DNA of 64,000 bases from Zeugodacus cucurbitae (taxonomy: Eukaryota; Arthropoda; Insecta; Diptera; Tephritidae): the NCBI RefSeq assembly GCF_028554725.1, contig NC_071670.1:48556501-48620500 (forward strand), read 5' to 3'. The position numbers were made by a program, and so were the translations under genes. The notes beneath the pieces are model-generated. The model was given only the letters and a program-made list of their open reading frames with translations. It was not told where the DNA came from and searched no databases. This document shows positions 1-11,950 of this stretch, piece after piece; the first letter of the stretch is position 1, and each line of letters opens with the position of its first letter.

Positions 1-540
1 CATATATGTATATTTCAGTGCATTTGTTGCATGCCTTGCCTTGCTGTGCCTACTAGTTAGTGACGTTTGGAAGTCATTGTCCTGCCAGTAAACAGTCACG
101 CTACAACATGACATTTTCCACTTTGACGCTTGTTATTATTGTGTTGTTGCTGTTGTTGTTGTTATTATAATAGTAATGGAAAAACTAGCTGTTGCACCAA
201 CTTGCATGAATATAATTATTTATTAATGCAATAACAGCGAAAGAAAAAAATGCGGAAGAGTGAAAAAGGAGAAGACAGTCCTGTATGAATACATACATAT
301 GTGTTTAAGTTGCTCATGTATAGACCGTCGTATTGACATGATTGTCGTCGTGCATAAAATTCGTTGTCCTATGACGTTCTGTGTGCCAAGTTTTAGGAGT
401 TCCTCTATTCATATATGTAAATTTTGAAATTTTTCGCAGAATATGCTTAAATCAATGTTTCATTTCAGCAGTTCTTACACTTAATATTACCGTTGTAACC
501 CATTTTTATAAAAATCTTCAAATTCAGTCAAAGCTATTTT
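1..540. other. AT-rich low-copy DNA, no gene seen
   Basis: No coding similarity is visible on either strand. It carries a short TTG/TTA-type trinucleotide tract at about 140-172 and ends at the first family A repeat. The short reading frame from 381 crosses into that repeat and has no recognisable motif. Confidence 0.5.
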
Positions 541-1716
541 TATACTCTCGCAGCATGTTGCACAGAGTCACCAAGAAATAAAAGATCTAGATATGGGGTT
601 ATATATATATAAATGATCAGGATGACGAGTGGATTTGAAATCCGGATGTCTGTCCGTCCGTCTATCCGTGGAAGCGATAACTTGAAATAAAGTTATGAGA
701 ATAAAATTTGGATTATAGGATCACATTAAGGATGGGCACATTTGGATGTAATTGTTTTTGAAAAGTGGGCGTGACCCCGCCCCCAAATAGGTTTTTTGTA
801 TATAACTCGCAAACCAATAAAGCTATATAAACCAAACTTTCTGCAGTCGTTTCTTTTAGCCATTTCCTTATACAGTCCAAAAATGAAAGAAATCAGATAA
901 TAACCACGCCCACCTCTCATATAAAGGTTAGGTTGAAAACAAATTTTTACAAAATGAAAAATGGGCGTGGCATCGCCCACAGGAACTACTCAGGGACTAC
1001 TCGACAGATTTCAATGAGAATAGGTATATAATATTTTCTTGACACCCTGACAACACGCTTAAAAAATTAGCGAAATAGGTTCACAACCATGACTACTTTC
1101 CTTATAACTCAATTTTGAATTCCATCTGAATCCTTCACTTTATAATATATACATTAGGAACCAATGAAGATAGCGAAATAAAACTTTACAAAACTTACAA
1201 ATACTGTATATGATCTGTGGCATCACTTGTGAAAAAATTGTCGAAAACGGACTATAACTTTTCAAGGCTCCAGATATCGAACATGTTGAACTCAGGGCCT
1301 TAGGTTAAATTTTTACCGAAAATATGGGTAAATCTCTCAGATATCTCAATTTGATTCAGAGGAAATTGTTTTCAAAAATATAATCCTTTAGCTTCCATAT
1401 ATTTAATTATAGGTTTTTCAAAAATTCGTTGGGCTTTATTACGCATTATGTATTGGTTAATATGTGATATTTCTTAGCAAAATTAAGTGAGCGTATAGTC
1501 TTGGATATAGTGTATTTTGCTGATGAAATTGAATGAAATCGGTTCAGGAATTACCTCAGCCCTCATACACTATATAGGACGATTTTCGTTATTCTATTAA
1601 ACTTTATGCCGAATTTATAGATAAATTTGGGTGTTATCATAATAAAATTTTTTCAATAAATTGCGAGAGAATAAAATGTTCGGTTGCACCCGAACTTAGC
1701 CTTTCCTTACTTGTTT
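541..1716 (+). mobile_element. Family A repeat, copy A1
   Basis: This is a near full-length copy of the interspersed family described most fully at 15063-16416. It opens with 'tatactctcgcag', carries the GATCAGGATGACGAG and GTCTGTCCGTCCGTC block at about 616-665, and has the GGGCGTG boxes at about 768 and 963. It ends in the conserved tail with the hairpin gttcgg-ttgca-cccgaac followed by ccttacttgttt. Compared with A2 it lacks about 90 bp after the 'aaaggttaggttga' motif (near 935) and about 20 bp after the 963 GGGCGTGG box. No long reading frame exists, so it is non-autonomous. Its orientation is taken from the conserved 3' tail. The outer hairpin at the start has diverged more than in A2 and A3. 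Confidence 0.8.
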
Positions 1717-2399
1717 GCTATAAACTGTATAATATAATGTACTTGAGGTATCTTCTTAATATTGCAGAGATTTTCCTAGGCATTAAAACTTGCGAGGTTG
1801 CAGCTAACGCGGATCTGTTTTAAGCAGTTTATATCTACCTTCATCAATCTACTTACCGCATTCTGAATTCTATCCTAAAAGGGTTTAATCAAGATCTACA
1901 GAATGACCGTTTGGTTGATTAATTTTGAAATTTCTAAGCACAAATTAGTTTCGTACAATTAGATCACTATTTTAACCTTTATATAGTTGTTTTTATTTCA
2001 ATCTCTCTCCAAGTAATTTCACTACAAATCTCAATTTTAGAATCCCCTGATCGTTTTGGTTTTTTAAGTCCACTCTGGTGAATTTTTATTGATATTTGAT
2101 ATGTTAATGGCTACTAAACAAATTTTTTTGTATTCTATATACATGTTCTATATTTACTTTTTTAGATTTCTTATCTACTTCACCTTTTCAAAGCAGAAGT
2201 TGATTCACTCTTCTTCTCTTGCTCTCCCCAGCTGATAATATATTGAATATTTTCAGAACAGGATAGTCTTCATCCGTTTCCTAATTCCTCGTTGTCTATT
2301 TGTTACGATTCTCTGTTCTAAACTTATATTAGGCTGGCACTTTTATGCTCTTTATTCAATGTTTTATAAAAAGTGTTACAGTGATCGAATTTGGTTCAA
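1717..2399. other. AT-rich spacer, no gene seen
   Basis: Unremarkable AT-rich DNA between repeat A1 and the mariner remnant. The last about 70 bases (from about 2330) may be the 3' untranslated end of that mariner element, but I could not pair its terminal inverted repeats. Confidence 0.4.
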
Positions 2400-3282
2400 T
2401 TATGAGCCGTTTCGTTCGATCATCTGTTTCCATCTAGACGGCAACTTCATAATACCCCCCTCGTAGAAGACGCCCTCCTTATTTGCGAAGAACTCGGACA
2501 GCCACTTTTCACAAGCCTCTTTTGAGTTCAACTTTACACCACCAAGGGTGTTCGCCATGGACAGGAACAGGTGGTAATCATTTGGGGCTATGTCCGGGCT
2601 ATATGGTGGATGCGATAAAACCTACCATCCGAAGTGTGTGGTCCGGCGTTGTGCTGGTGGAACACTACACCCTTTCTGTTGGCCAATTCTGGACGCTTCT
2701 GGTCGATCGCCTGCTTCAAGTGGTCCAGTTATTCGCAGTAGAAGGTGGAATTAAGCGTCTGGCCATATGGGAGCAGCTCATAGTGAATTATACCCTTCCA
2801 ATCCCATGAAACACACAGCAAAACCTTCCTGGCCGTCAATCCCAGCTTGGCCACGGTTTGTTCACCGGCCTTCGACCACGACGGTTTTCACTTGATATTG
2901 TCGTATGTAATCCATTTTTCAAATCATGCGGCACCCAAACATCAAGCTTTTTTGTGTATCCAGCCTTCTGCATATGGTTTAAAATGATTTGGTGACTAAC
3001 TTCCATCTCCTGGATGAAGTCACGAGATGCCACATGCCGGTCTAACTCGCTGTTTTCCATGATTTGATCGGTATTCGTCGTCACAGGTCTTTCGCCGGCT
3101 GGTTTATCCATGGTGTCGTTTTCACCCGCTCTGAATCGTCGAAACCATTCTTCCGCAGTTCGAAGTGTAAGAGTACCATCCCCCAAAACACCATTAATCT
3201 CACGGAACGTTTCTTTAGCGGATTTGTCTTTAACGAAGGAAAACTGGAAAATAGCGCGAATTTCGGCGTTAGTGAACTCCAT
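2400..3282 (-). pseudogene. mariner transposase pseudogene, catalytically dead
   Basis: Read on the minus strand, an ATG at 3282 opens a transposase of the Tc1/mariner superfamily. The N-terminal helix-turn-helix region is intact (MEFTNAEIRAIFQF..., TAEEWFRRFRAG, then KLDVWVPHDL before 2930). The frame then jumps: the segment that normally holds the first catalytic aspartate (TGDEKW motif) is deleted, and coding resumes in another frame at KWITYDNIK, with a stop inside. It continues through PSWSKAGEQTVAKLGLTARK and HYELLPYGQT, with a stop at FYCE*LDHLK. The second catalytic motif reads HQHNAGPH instead of the usual HQDNARPH, so aspartate has become histidine. After one more frameshift, PPYSPDIAPNDYHLF retains the third aspartate, and the C-terminus SRWKQMIERNGS ends at 2400. 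A mariner transposase is normally about 345 residues, so this is a nearly full-length but broken copy. I did not find its terminal inverted repeats with confidence. Confidence 0.9.
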
Positions 3283-4250
3283 GTTTAAACGTTTATAACT
3301 GTTGAACGCAATATCCAAACTAATCATGCATAGCGTAGTTTTGTAGGTTATGTCAAGACCTTTCAAAGATGTATAGTATTGCCAGATACTTGTCATAGAC
3401 AACATTTTTCAATCTTAATTCGGTTTAATGCTTTTAAATGTAGATTAGAGGACGTATTTGTTTTCATTATTTATTTTACTCTTACTTTTCTTATATTATT
3501 AAGAATTATATTCAGTTGTTAGAGGTGACAAAGCGTATTGATCTGGGGGATATAAATATGCTGGAAGAGAGCTGGTTTTGTGTATATACATATATACTAT
3601 GGGTACCATAGGTTAGATTTGTGAACAGGCTTAGCGTCGAAGTAGAAAAATAGTTTCGACAATCTGCATTGATTACTAGCAGATTATTTGAAAATAAAAG
3701 CGAATAGTTATTCTCAGAGATTTGCAACCATCAAGTTTTCAGTTGAAGTCTGTTTCGTCTTATTTTCATATCAAGACAACCGCTTAGTCATGCGAGCATT
3801 GTCCGGTCTAGACGATGGCAACTTTTTTTGTTAGTGAATTCACTTCTTCTCTATTGGAAGTGGTAATAGTCTTTCTTTAAAAGAATTAAAATGAATGGGG
3901 TTACATAGAGTTAATGTAAATTGATTGTGCTAGTCGTAAGTTTTCAAGAACATATTTGATTTTACTGCCGCAGACTTGCTGTAAACTCCAAAAACCATAA
4001 ATTAAAGACTCGCTAAACTTTGATACATTAACGTTATGCAGAATCAGTTACTTTAAAACGTATTTATATTTATGCTTTATCTAACTTACATCTACATATA
4101 CTTAATTGGGTAAGATCTTTTCGAAAATTACCCTCAGTAATTAAAAAAAATGAACGTCTTTGATAAATTTAATCCAACAAAAAATGCGTGATATGTATAT
4201 TTATACACTCGCGAGTAATTGGTGAACAATAACAAAACAAAAGTCGACAG
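3283..4250. other. AT-rich DNA, no gene seen
   Basis: About 120 bases next to 3282 are the 5' leader of the mariner remnant. The rest is featureless AT-rich sequence with only short chance reading frames. Confidence 0.4.
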
Positions 4251-5650
4251 TTAATCGCATTAAAAGAATACAAATACCCATAAAATCATAACAACATTTG
4301 CCGAACACACACACACACTCGCGCAATAAAAACAGCCAAAGCAATAAATATCAACGTGTTGCGGATATAAGGTCGAAATATCAAAGCCACAATAATATTG
4401 AATTGCTGAATTACCGCCAATTTCGCTTTTGTTGTCAATTGGCGTGTGTGACGTGCACACATAATCATAGCATACTTAGTGGCGCATAAGCCACTGCGCG
4501 CTAATCTAAGCGCATGTGTGTGGGTGTGTGTTCGTGTTTCCTTTGTCATTGTCTGGCATGCGGACACGGAATGGCGAAAGTGTTGCCGCACACAACACAA
4601 AACAGCCATAATCCGCTGTCAGCTGCGCTTACACCCCCTCTCAACTTCACCACAAACAGTCGGCGTTTCGCTCGAGCGCAGACAATTTTTATGAGTTCTT
4701 TGTTTCATCAGTTGGGGATATTTTCATTTGCAACGCAATACCATCCATACTCCAGCCCCTTCTTTTCTCATACACACGTTCTCCATATGTTTTTTTGTTG
4801 TTTTCGAAGTCACATATTTTTGCTTTATGACCTTTTGCTACGGCATGTGTTCGGGCGTATTGTTGTTGGCTGTTGAAGTTTCAAAACAAAATGCAAATCC
4901 GTGTCCCCTCCCCCATCCGTTTAAATGTAAGGGCGTGAGTGGTCGCCCAGCTAAGCTTAACTGCGACGCACCCTTCTCCTCGCCATTTTTCAGTCAACTC
5001 GCATGGCTCGACGCAACATTCAAGTCAAACGCATGCAAGTGCCGGAGTTGTTTTTTTATTGTTTTTGTAAAAAGCAAATTAGAAGCACGTATAACACATT
5101 TTAGCTTGATTTATTTCCTTTTATTCTTCGCATTTAAGTCGGCATTTCTTTGGACGCTGACTAACATACATATTCCTTGGCTTTCGCTTATTTTGTTTTG
5201 TTTTATGGTTTATTCTATACTCCTTGCTTCCTCGGATAATTCTCAAATACACATTCTAAATAATACTAAGTGGTATTAGTATATATGTATATGTATGTAT
5301 GTGCACCACAAGCTGTTGACTGCAGCAGTTAATAGGTTTTTTCCTGCGTGTTAAAGCCTTCAGGGATGTGCCGCAATTTTGGGGTTGTCTGCTGTGTGTG
5401 TGTGTGGCGCGAAATTTGCATATAAAACATGTGAAAGGGAAAGTCGGAAATTAACATAAGACAAATGTATGTTGGCTGTCGCCATTTGGCATTTCATGTT
5501 TTAGCCATAAAACAAAGCAATAAGCAGCGACGTAATTTGTTTTCCTTAAAGCCTCGGCATCGGCGGTATTTAGGTAATGTTACGTGTGGTTGAATTTTCC
5601 GGTTGAAAATGTTACGCTTGTTTTTCATGTGTAGCTACTCAATTACCATA
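4251..5650. other. Low-copy CA/TG-rich block, possible regulatory DNA
   Basis: Higher GC than its neighbours, with CA repeats at about 4306-4320 and TG repeats at about 4514-4531 and 5392-5406. A 183-codon open stretch (4728-5279, plus) is rich in F, L, I and C, typical of T-rich non-coding DNA, and shows no domain, so I do not call it a gene. The block shares no visible repeat with the rest of the window. Confidence 0.4.
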
Positions 5651-6207
5651 CTTGGTTTGGTTGAATTTTGTAGCAACAATTTTGCTAACGAAAATGTTAC
5701 ATATGCGGCCAAACCGACTTTAAACAAGATCTTTGAGATTTTCTTTATCTGTATTCAAAAATGAAGAACTACATGGTTATCATAGTGGGTCAAAATCTAT
5801 ATTTCACTCGAGGTCTTCAGTAATCAAACAGTGTTAAGTTAAAGCTTAATGACAATTATTAGTTTGCTAGATCGGACATGGCTTTAGTTTGTTGCCATGC
5901 AATGCGCTTTCCATAAGTTAGTTATTATCGGTCTTTAAGGAAGAGAATACAACTGAATCAACTTACTTTTGTTCACTTTAACCGTTCAATATTAAACCGT
6001 TTCCATTATCCAGTGGTAGTGAAAATTTCAGTTCAAATCAATACAGAAGTTTTAATAGAGAGCTTATAAACTTATTTATGATATAAAATTATCTCCGCTA
6101 AGATTTAAACAGCACTTTATTAAGGATAAGTCACGGAGTAACTCTACTCCATTATCTGCTTCGGATGACCCATAGTTGTAGATGAGAACTTATTTAGATT
6201 TTTTGTG
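5651..6207. other. AT-rich spacer, no gene seen
   Basis: No repeat family, motif or coding similarity recognised. Confidence 0.35.
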
Positions 6208-6499
6208 TTATAGCGTTTTCGCACAGCCAACTTAATTTAATACATTAAGTTTGTAATTGAAAGACCAGTTTTTGTCTTTCACACAGCCGACTACTCGATT
6301 AATGATCTGTTGTTATAATTTTTTTTTTTTGCTGTTCAGAAGAAGTTAGTAAGTTTCAATAGCTGATTGCTATTTTATCAATAAACACAATCAATATAGC
6401 GGGGACAACAACCCACAGAGTTGCATTCCAATTTCGAAACGATTTGTATTCGATTAAAAATTAATTGTTCAATTAACTCTTGTGCGAAAAGGCTATTAT
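6208..6499. mobile_element. Candidate MITE, about 290 bp
   Basis: The two ends are inverted. The left reads 'tatagcgttttcgcaca' from 6209, and the reverse complement of the right end (about 6481-6496) reads 'aatagccttttcgcaca'. Similarity continues imperfectly inward for about 15 more bases of TTAA-rich sequence. A variant of the left motif recurs inside (cgcacagccaactta at 6220, cacacagccgactac at about 6281). There is no coding capacity, and the size and structure fit a miniature inverted-repeat element. I could not define a clear target duplication or superfamily. Confidence 0.5.
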
Positions 6500-7612
6500 T
6501 CTCGATTTCATTTAGATATTAATTAACAACCGTCGAACTTTCTTCAATTCTGCTCATTAAAATGAAGACAATTTGATATGCTAACTTTAATGCGATTTAA
6601 CCACTTTAAAATATTTCATAACATTAAATTGTATACTTGGAATTCTGTTTTTTTTTTAACCAAGAGGTTAGAAAGTCGGGAAGATATGACATCACTGAAT
6701 GTTCATTATTCGGCACTGGCTATTATTCTGTGAATCATACACGTGCACCACCTTAGCGGGCGACAAATTTAATGATTTAAAATCCCTCTTTTAACATAAT
6801 TTCTGTTAATGAATGCTTCATTAACCTCAATTTATTCTATCGCAATACCTTTTTAGGTTAGCAGCCCTTTTTTTAATGTAACCCTCAAAGCATTGCCCAC
6901 CGCCATCTACTCATTTTTTTTCAACTACGCACTAATTTCACGTTTTGATTTATTTTACGATTTAAAAATGTGTATCCAGATTTACTTTGGGTTTGTCGAC
7001 TTCTATTTTGAATTTGCTTAGATAAGTGTCAGAAAAGATATTCGGGTTTCAAGGCATTTATCACATATGTATATATTTATAGCAATGTTACTCTCCGAAA
7101 ATCTCAAATCTATTTGAGGTTAGACCGCTTTTTTATTATGAAATTAATCTAATTAAATAATCTTGTGGTGTGTCTCGAAAATAAATTGATCGTCAATCAG
7201 AAAATGCAATCCATACGATATGTACGTTTTCAGCCAAATGGCTTTAGTTTCGCCTTTATCGAAGAAAATCTATAAAATATTGCATATTTTCTCTTTGCTT
7301 GTGTCTATATTTGACGCTTGTTCCAACAATACTGAGTCAAGCAATCGTAAAACTGTCGGAGAAGATTTTTTAGTAGGAAAACTCACCTTTCTATCGCTCT
7401 TATACAATACAAAGCAAGATACAGATTACTGAAAGCATCTACTGGAAAAATAATGTATAAATTTTTACTAGACCTTATATACCATATAATCAGGTATTAT
7501 TTAAAAGGAGAAGCTTGACTTGACCCAGGCCTCGCTAGAAGCTTGACTGAGCTTTTCCTCATTTTGATGATGTGAACTTCGATATTATCCGACTGATGTA
7601 GAGGTCTACTAA
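6500..7612. other. AT-rich DNA, no gene seen
   Basis: Featureless except for short T-runs. The 70-codon frame at 7220-7432 has no motif and is probably chance. Confidence 0.35.
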
Positions 7613-7945
7613 TACGAGGGCTGCTATATATATTTCTGGCCTAATAATGAAAATAGGAATATTTATCAACGAAAATGGTTTTATTGTTTTTCAAAATATT
7701 CTCCATCAAGATTTATACACTTTTGCATGCGCTCAAACCAATTTTCGAAGCACTTTTTTTGAGCCTTTTTTGAGCGATTGTCAAATTGTGCAGGATCCAA
7801 TGAGAACAAACCTTTTTTACGGCCTGGTGTTCATGCAATATCGAATGTATGCTTGTGGGAGAAATGCATAGGCATGCTATAGCATGTCAGATTGCACCTG
7901 ACAACACTTAGTGTTGCCTAGGCCAGAAATATATATAGCATATAT
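7613..7945 (-). mobile_element. Mariner-derived miniature element with transposase C-terminus
   Basis: A perfect 22-bp inverted repeat, tgctatatatatttctggccta, lies at about 7622-7643 and inverted at about 7918-7939, preceded on the left by TACGAGGGC. On the minus strand, bases from about 7760 down to 7685 encode CFENWFERMQKCINLDGEY followed by FEKQ and a stop. That is the typical C-terminal end of a mariner-type transposase (the pattern CF..W..RM.KCI...GEYFEK). Everything between the 5' terminus and this C-terminus has been deleted or replaced. The remaining interior includes the 14-bp palindrome catgctatagcatg near 7873. It is an internally deleted, non-autonomous derivative. Confidence 0.75.
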
Positions 7946-8400
7946 ATTTTATAAGGGCTTTGCATAGAGGAATACTCTCGAAATCTTGACACGTTTTGAG
8001 AAAAACTTTTTGATGTTGAGATGAACTGCGAACGAATATAGTGCTTGGTAGTGATTAGCGGTAATTATTATACCACGGCATCAAATTAAATTTTTGTGGT
8101 AGAACAGCTCAACTCAAGCTCTGCAAAGGAATCTTACTAAGCCATATCGTTTGTGTATTAAAATTTTACTGAAAGATTCTGAAATTTCATAAATTTATTA
8201 ATTCAGAATACAGTACCGTTAATTAAATACCGAGCCGCATTTAATACCGAGCCGTTTACAAACACAACTGACCCAAATACGTATTGTTGTGGCTGCAAAA
8301 ATATTTTCCAGGAGCTTATAAGCTCACATATTACATATGCTATATGTGTGCATATAGTACGAGTAAATACCAACATATAACGGTACATATGTCAATTTCA
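7946..8400. other. AT-rich spacer, no gene seen
   Basis: No recognised feature. It contains the small direct repeat 'aataccgagccg' (about 8227 and 8242). Confidence 0.35.
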
Positions 8401-9800
8401 TGAAAATACAAATTACACTTGAGTTGTTTTAACGATAGCTCTGTGAGTAATTGCTTATAAATTTTTAATTACAAAGCAACTACTTTGGCAACGGGAGTAC
8501 ACATGTTGCCTCCACCATTCCACCCCGCTGTAGCAGCGGTATTCGCATGAAGTAAATTGCAGATTTCAAGTAAATCTACGCACTATTTAAGCCTGCCTGC
8601 TCGCTGGGCTGAAATGGGTTAAACTTAAAGGGGGTTGATGAAAGCATTTAAATGTCATTAAACAACTTGAACATATGTCAAACATGCTGCGGAACAGTCG
8701 GCTACCCCATTGGCAACATTGCCATTCGCAAAAGCATGTAAGAAATGCAAGGAATTAAGTGCCTGCTGCGCAATAAAGCAAATCACAAGCGAAACAACCA
8801 CTAAGCTGGGGAGAGAGAGAGAGAGAGAGCGGAAGCTCCGAAGAAGTAAAGGGTGCTTTCGGTTTGAAGTTATCACGGAGCTATATGTAGCAGAAGACCC
8901 TCAGCGCTAAATCGTGTAAATATTATTGCAGCAATCGTCTCGATTACTACGTACACGCGGATAAGCCGGAAAGCGACAAGACGCACGAGACAGTTGTAAG
9001 ACGAGAGAAATAATAAAAAATTCCTTGCCACTTTTTATTACTTCTCAAGCAAATGCACATATTTGCATGACAATAAAAACCCGAAAGAAATTGCTTCACT
9101 GTCGCTTCACTGTCGCTTGATTGCCGTCTGATTGCTGCTTGGTGTAGCGGTATATCGCGAAAGCAGCACTCGTTAAATTACACAAATGACTGAATGACTG
9201 ATTGACTGAGACAACGAAAGACTTTAGCCAATTTGTTGCGAGCATTTTAAACGTTTTCTCTAAATATTAAAATATTTGAACATTTCTGCATTCCTTTGAG
9301 AAAATGTATCTCTTCGAAAACTGTCTGAGGTTAAGTATTTACTTAACTAATCCAAAGATAAAGTATTCTGACTAACACGTGAATATTTCAAATAATATCT
9401 TCATCTCTATATACACCTCTGTATTTCACTCTCATATACCTTTCAAGTGCCTTAGCTCTCTTTAAGTTAAAATATACACCACACACACATTTTCCTACGC
9501 CTTTAAATTCTTCCATCGTCGAATTGAAGTTAATTTGAAAGCATATTTGCGCATACCTTTTGGCCTGCGGCGGCGTCATTCTCGTCGTTCAACGCCGTAT
9601 GGCAGCAGCAGGAGCATCAGCCAGGATTGTTAGTTCTGCGTGATTGCACTTTGCTATTTGTAGCTGCTTCTGGTTAGAATTATTATTGCGTCGCCTTGCT
9701 ATGGTTTCACATTATTTACCTTTCGTTGGTGACGACGAATACACTTCGTGGAAACTAACAAAGTTATAGTACAGCTTTGATGGATTCACCACTTAGAACG
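8401..9800. other. Low-copy block with GA repeat
   Basis: Moderate-GC unique DNA. A pure (GA)n run lies at about 8811-8829, a possible GAGA-factor type site. There is a GACTGATT/GACTGAAT-type short tandem near 9187-9210. No exon is evident on either strand. Confidence 0.4.
8810..8829. repeat. (GA)n microsatellite
   Basis: Ten uninterrupted GA dinucleotides. GA runs are binding sites for GAGA-type factors in flies; whether this one is used cannot be told from sequence. Confidence 0.85.
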
Positions 9801-10515
9801 TTTTGTACAATGGGACAAAGGTAGTTTAGTATTGATTAAAACTTGATGGAAAAAATATTTTTAGGCAATAAGTCAACCAGATGGCTCTTTCCGAACCTGT
9901 AAAATCAAATTATATTAATGTATCCCTATGCCGATAGAGGGCATTTAGGCCTTTTCAAATGATTTTTTGAGCTATTTTAACTTTATCTGATACGAGACTT
10001 AACTTTATTCGACAAGTGGTTGATGATACCAGTTTTAAAACGGTTCGTAATTTCTAAATTGTATGTCTTTTAAGAAACTTCACTTCACTTTTGATATTAG
10101 CGCCATCTAATGGGATAAACCAGACTACGACTGAGATCTTCAGTCTTCAGCTTCTTCCTTACCGTAACTTAATTATTTTAATAGTTATCCTCTCTACTGT
10201 TTTATCAACATACGACATACTCAATACCTTGACCTCTATTTTGCGTTGTCGTTTTTTCTCTGAAATATACCGAAAGATCTACAATAAGAAAGCAATATAG
10301 GGTTCAACCATCTTCGTCGAGAGTTGGCGATCTGCAGAACTAGGTGGTCTATATAAAAATATCAGACTTTGTCATTCTCCAGAATTAAAATTCCGATTTC
10401 TAAATTTTATTTTAAATTTTAAAAAGGTCGTACGTCGACTAGTAGATAATATATAATCTGCAAAAGTATATCTAATATATAAATTCGATAGATGTAAAAG
10501 ATGGTATAGAAGTGC
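9801..10515. other. AT-rich spacer, no gene seen
   Basis: Short reading frames only. No repeat shared with other parts of the window is visible before the A6 copy begins near 10516. Confidence 0.35.
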
Positions 10516-11950
10516 TGCACTCAGATTAGTATACAAAAAGTAAAATGGGTACTGCCCACTTATGGTTCAAAACTCAGGAACTGCTTGTCCAATTCCAACT
10601 AAATTCGGTTCGTAACTTTTTCTTGACATCCCAATGCCATAGTTTTAAGGCAGTAGTTTGCTTTAGAAGCCGAAAAAAGCGTTTTTTTAGCAATTTTTTT
10701 TTAAAGGGAAGGAAATGATTGCGGTAAACGGAATTTTAAGACGATAGTGTACTATATTTAAGGCTTGAAAAACAATATTTATTATTAAAAAATATTGAAA
10801 TTTTTTCAAAGTTGTAAGTATTTTTCTGGAGCGCCTGGAGTCTGCACTTGTAAATCGGTGTCAGTGATGGAGGTCGTGCGATACATCTGAAACAGTCGAA
10901 CCATTTTTTTTTTTTTTCATTTTTATCAGTTTCTTTTCTTTATGAACTAAAAAAATACCGAAGAAGTATAAAATTCCAAATTAAAAAAAAAAAAATTAAC
11001 TTTTTTAAGAAAAAACTTGACTTTAAGTTGCAAAACAAGTAGTTTAAATAATGCTTTTGTCCAACTTTTTTAGTTCAAATAGAAGATAATTTAATACTGA
11101 AGCTAGATTACTTTGTTTTATTTTTCGATCGGACATATATTCTTTTTGCTATCGCCGGCACCGTATTCTAACACTTGTGAAAATGAAAACTCGAGAAAAC
11201 GCGCTTTAAAGGTCTGCCTGATCATTCGCACCTGCTCGACGCTCGGCCACTAAAACTGCTCTAGCTTCGAAAATATGTCGAATTGGCCTCTGGAATTTTA
11301 AAGACATATTCTTGAATAATTTTGGAAGAGATTTAAAACAAAACAAAAAAATCGATTTTTTGAAGCCTGTAAAGCTGACTACTGCCCTAAAATGAGTTAA
11401 CAGCCACATCTACTTCTCATATACTACAATTAGAAGTTCCGTCTAATTTCATTTAGAACCAATGGAGATATTGGTATACAACTCTGCACTAATAGCTTCC
11501 CTTTAGAGCTGTCGCATCGCTAATGTAAACATTTCCACAATCGGACTATGCATTTTCAAGGCCCCAGATATAGAACATGAAGACCTCTGCGCCAATGGAT
11601 AATTTTTTACCGAAAACCTCTCGGATACCTTAAAGAAATTCTGAAGAATTTTTAGAATTTTCAAGCATCCAGGGGGGGCTTATATTATATACATATATCG
11701 TTTAATAAGCGAGTTATCTTTGCAAAATTAATTGAATGTATAGTCTTGAACATAATGCAGCTGAGAGAAATCGGTCAAGGAATTATCACAACCCTCAGAT
11801 GCTATATATAATGATGTTCGTTATTCTAGTCAAGCTAGACCTTAGCACATACTAAATATGCTCAATATATGAAGATAATATCGGTCTAAACCTTCAAATT
11901 GCGAAAGTATACCCGAATGATTACACCCGAACTTAGTTTACCCTTCTTAT
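10516..11950 (+). mobile_element. Family A repeat, copy A6, split by a family B insertion
   Basis: The left part (10516-10644) matches the middle of the A consensus: 'gctgcactcagatt', the GCCCACTTATGG motif, the 'caggaactgctt' motif and 'ttcttgacatccc'. The right part (11401-11950) continues with the next A segments: 'acttctcatatac', 'gaaccaatggagata', 'aaggccccagatatagaacatgaag', and a decayed tail 'ttgcgaaagta...acacccgaactta'. Element B1 occupies the gap at 10645-11400. The copy is more diverged than A1-A3, and its 5' third is missing. A therefore inserted before B here. Confidence 0.7.
10645..11400 (+). mobile_element. Family B TTAA element, copy B1
   Basis: About 748 bp between flanking tetranucleotides, TTAA on the left and CTAA (one mutation) on the right. 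The terminal inverted repeat begins ggcagtagtttgctttagaagcc, mirrored at the right end as gcctgtaaagctgactactgcc. The interior is shared with B2-B4: 'gattgcggtaaacggaatttt', 'ctggagcgcctggagtctgc', 'ctatcgccggcaccg', 'cacctgctcgacgctcggcc', then A/T tracts. No transposase is encoded. It lies inside repeat A6. Confidence 0.85.

Noticed and set aside
2483..2809. 108-codon frame on the plus strand
   Set aside because: Antisense shadow of the mariner transposase remnant.
4728..5279. 183-codon open frame on the plus strand
   Set aside because: Very rich in F, L, C and I from T-rich DNA, with no domain, no start context and simple repeats around; treated as chance.
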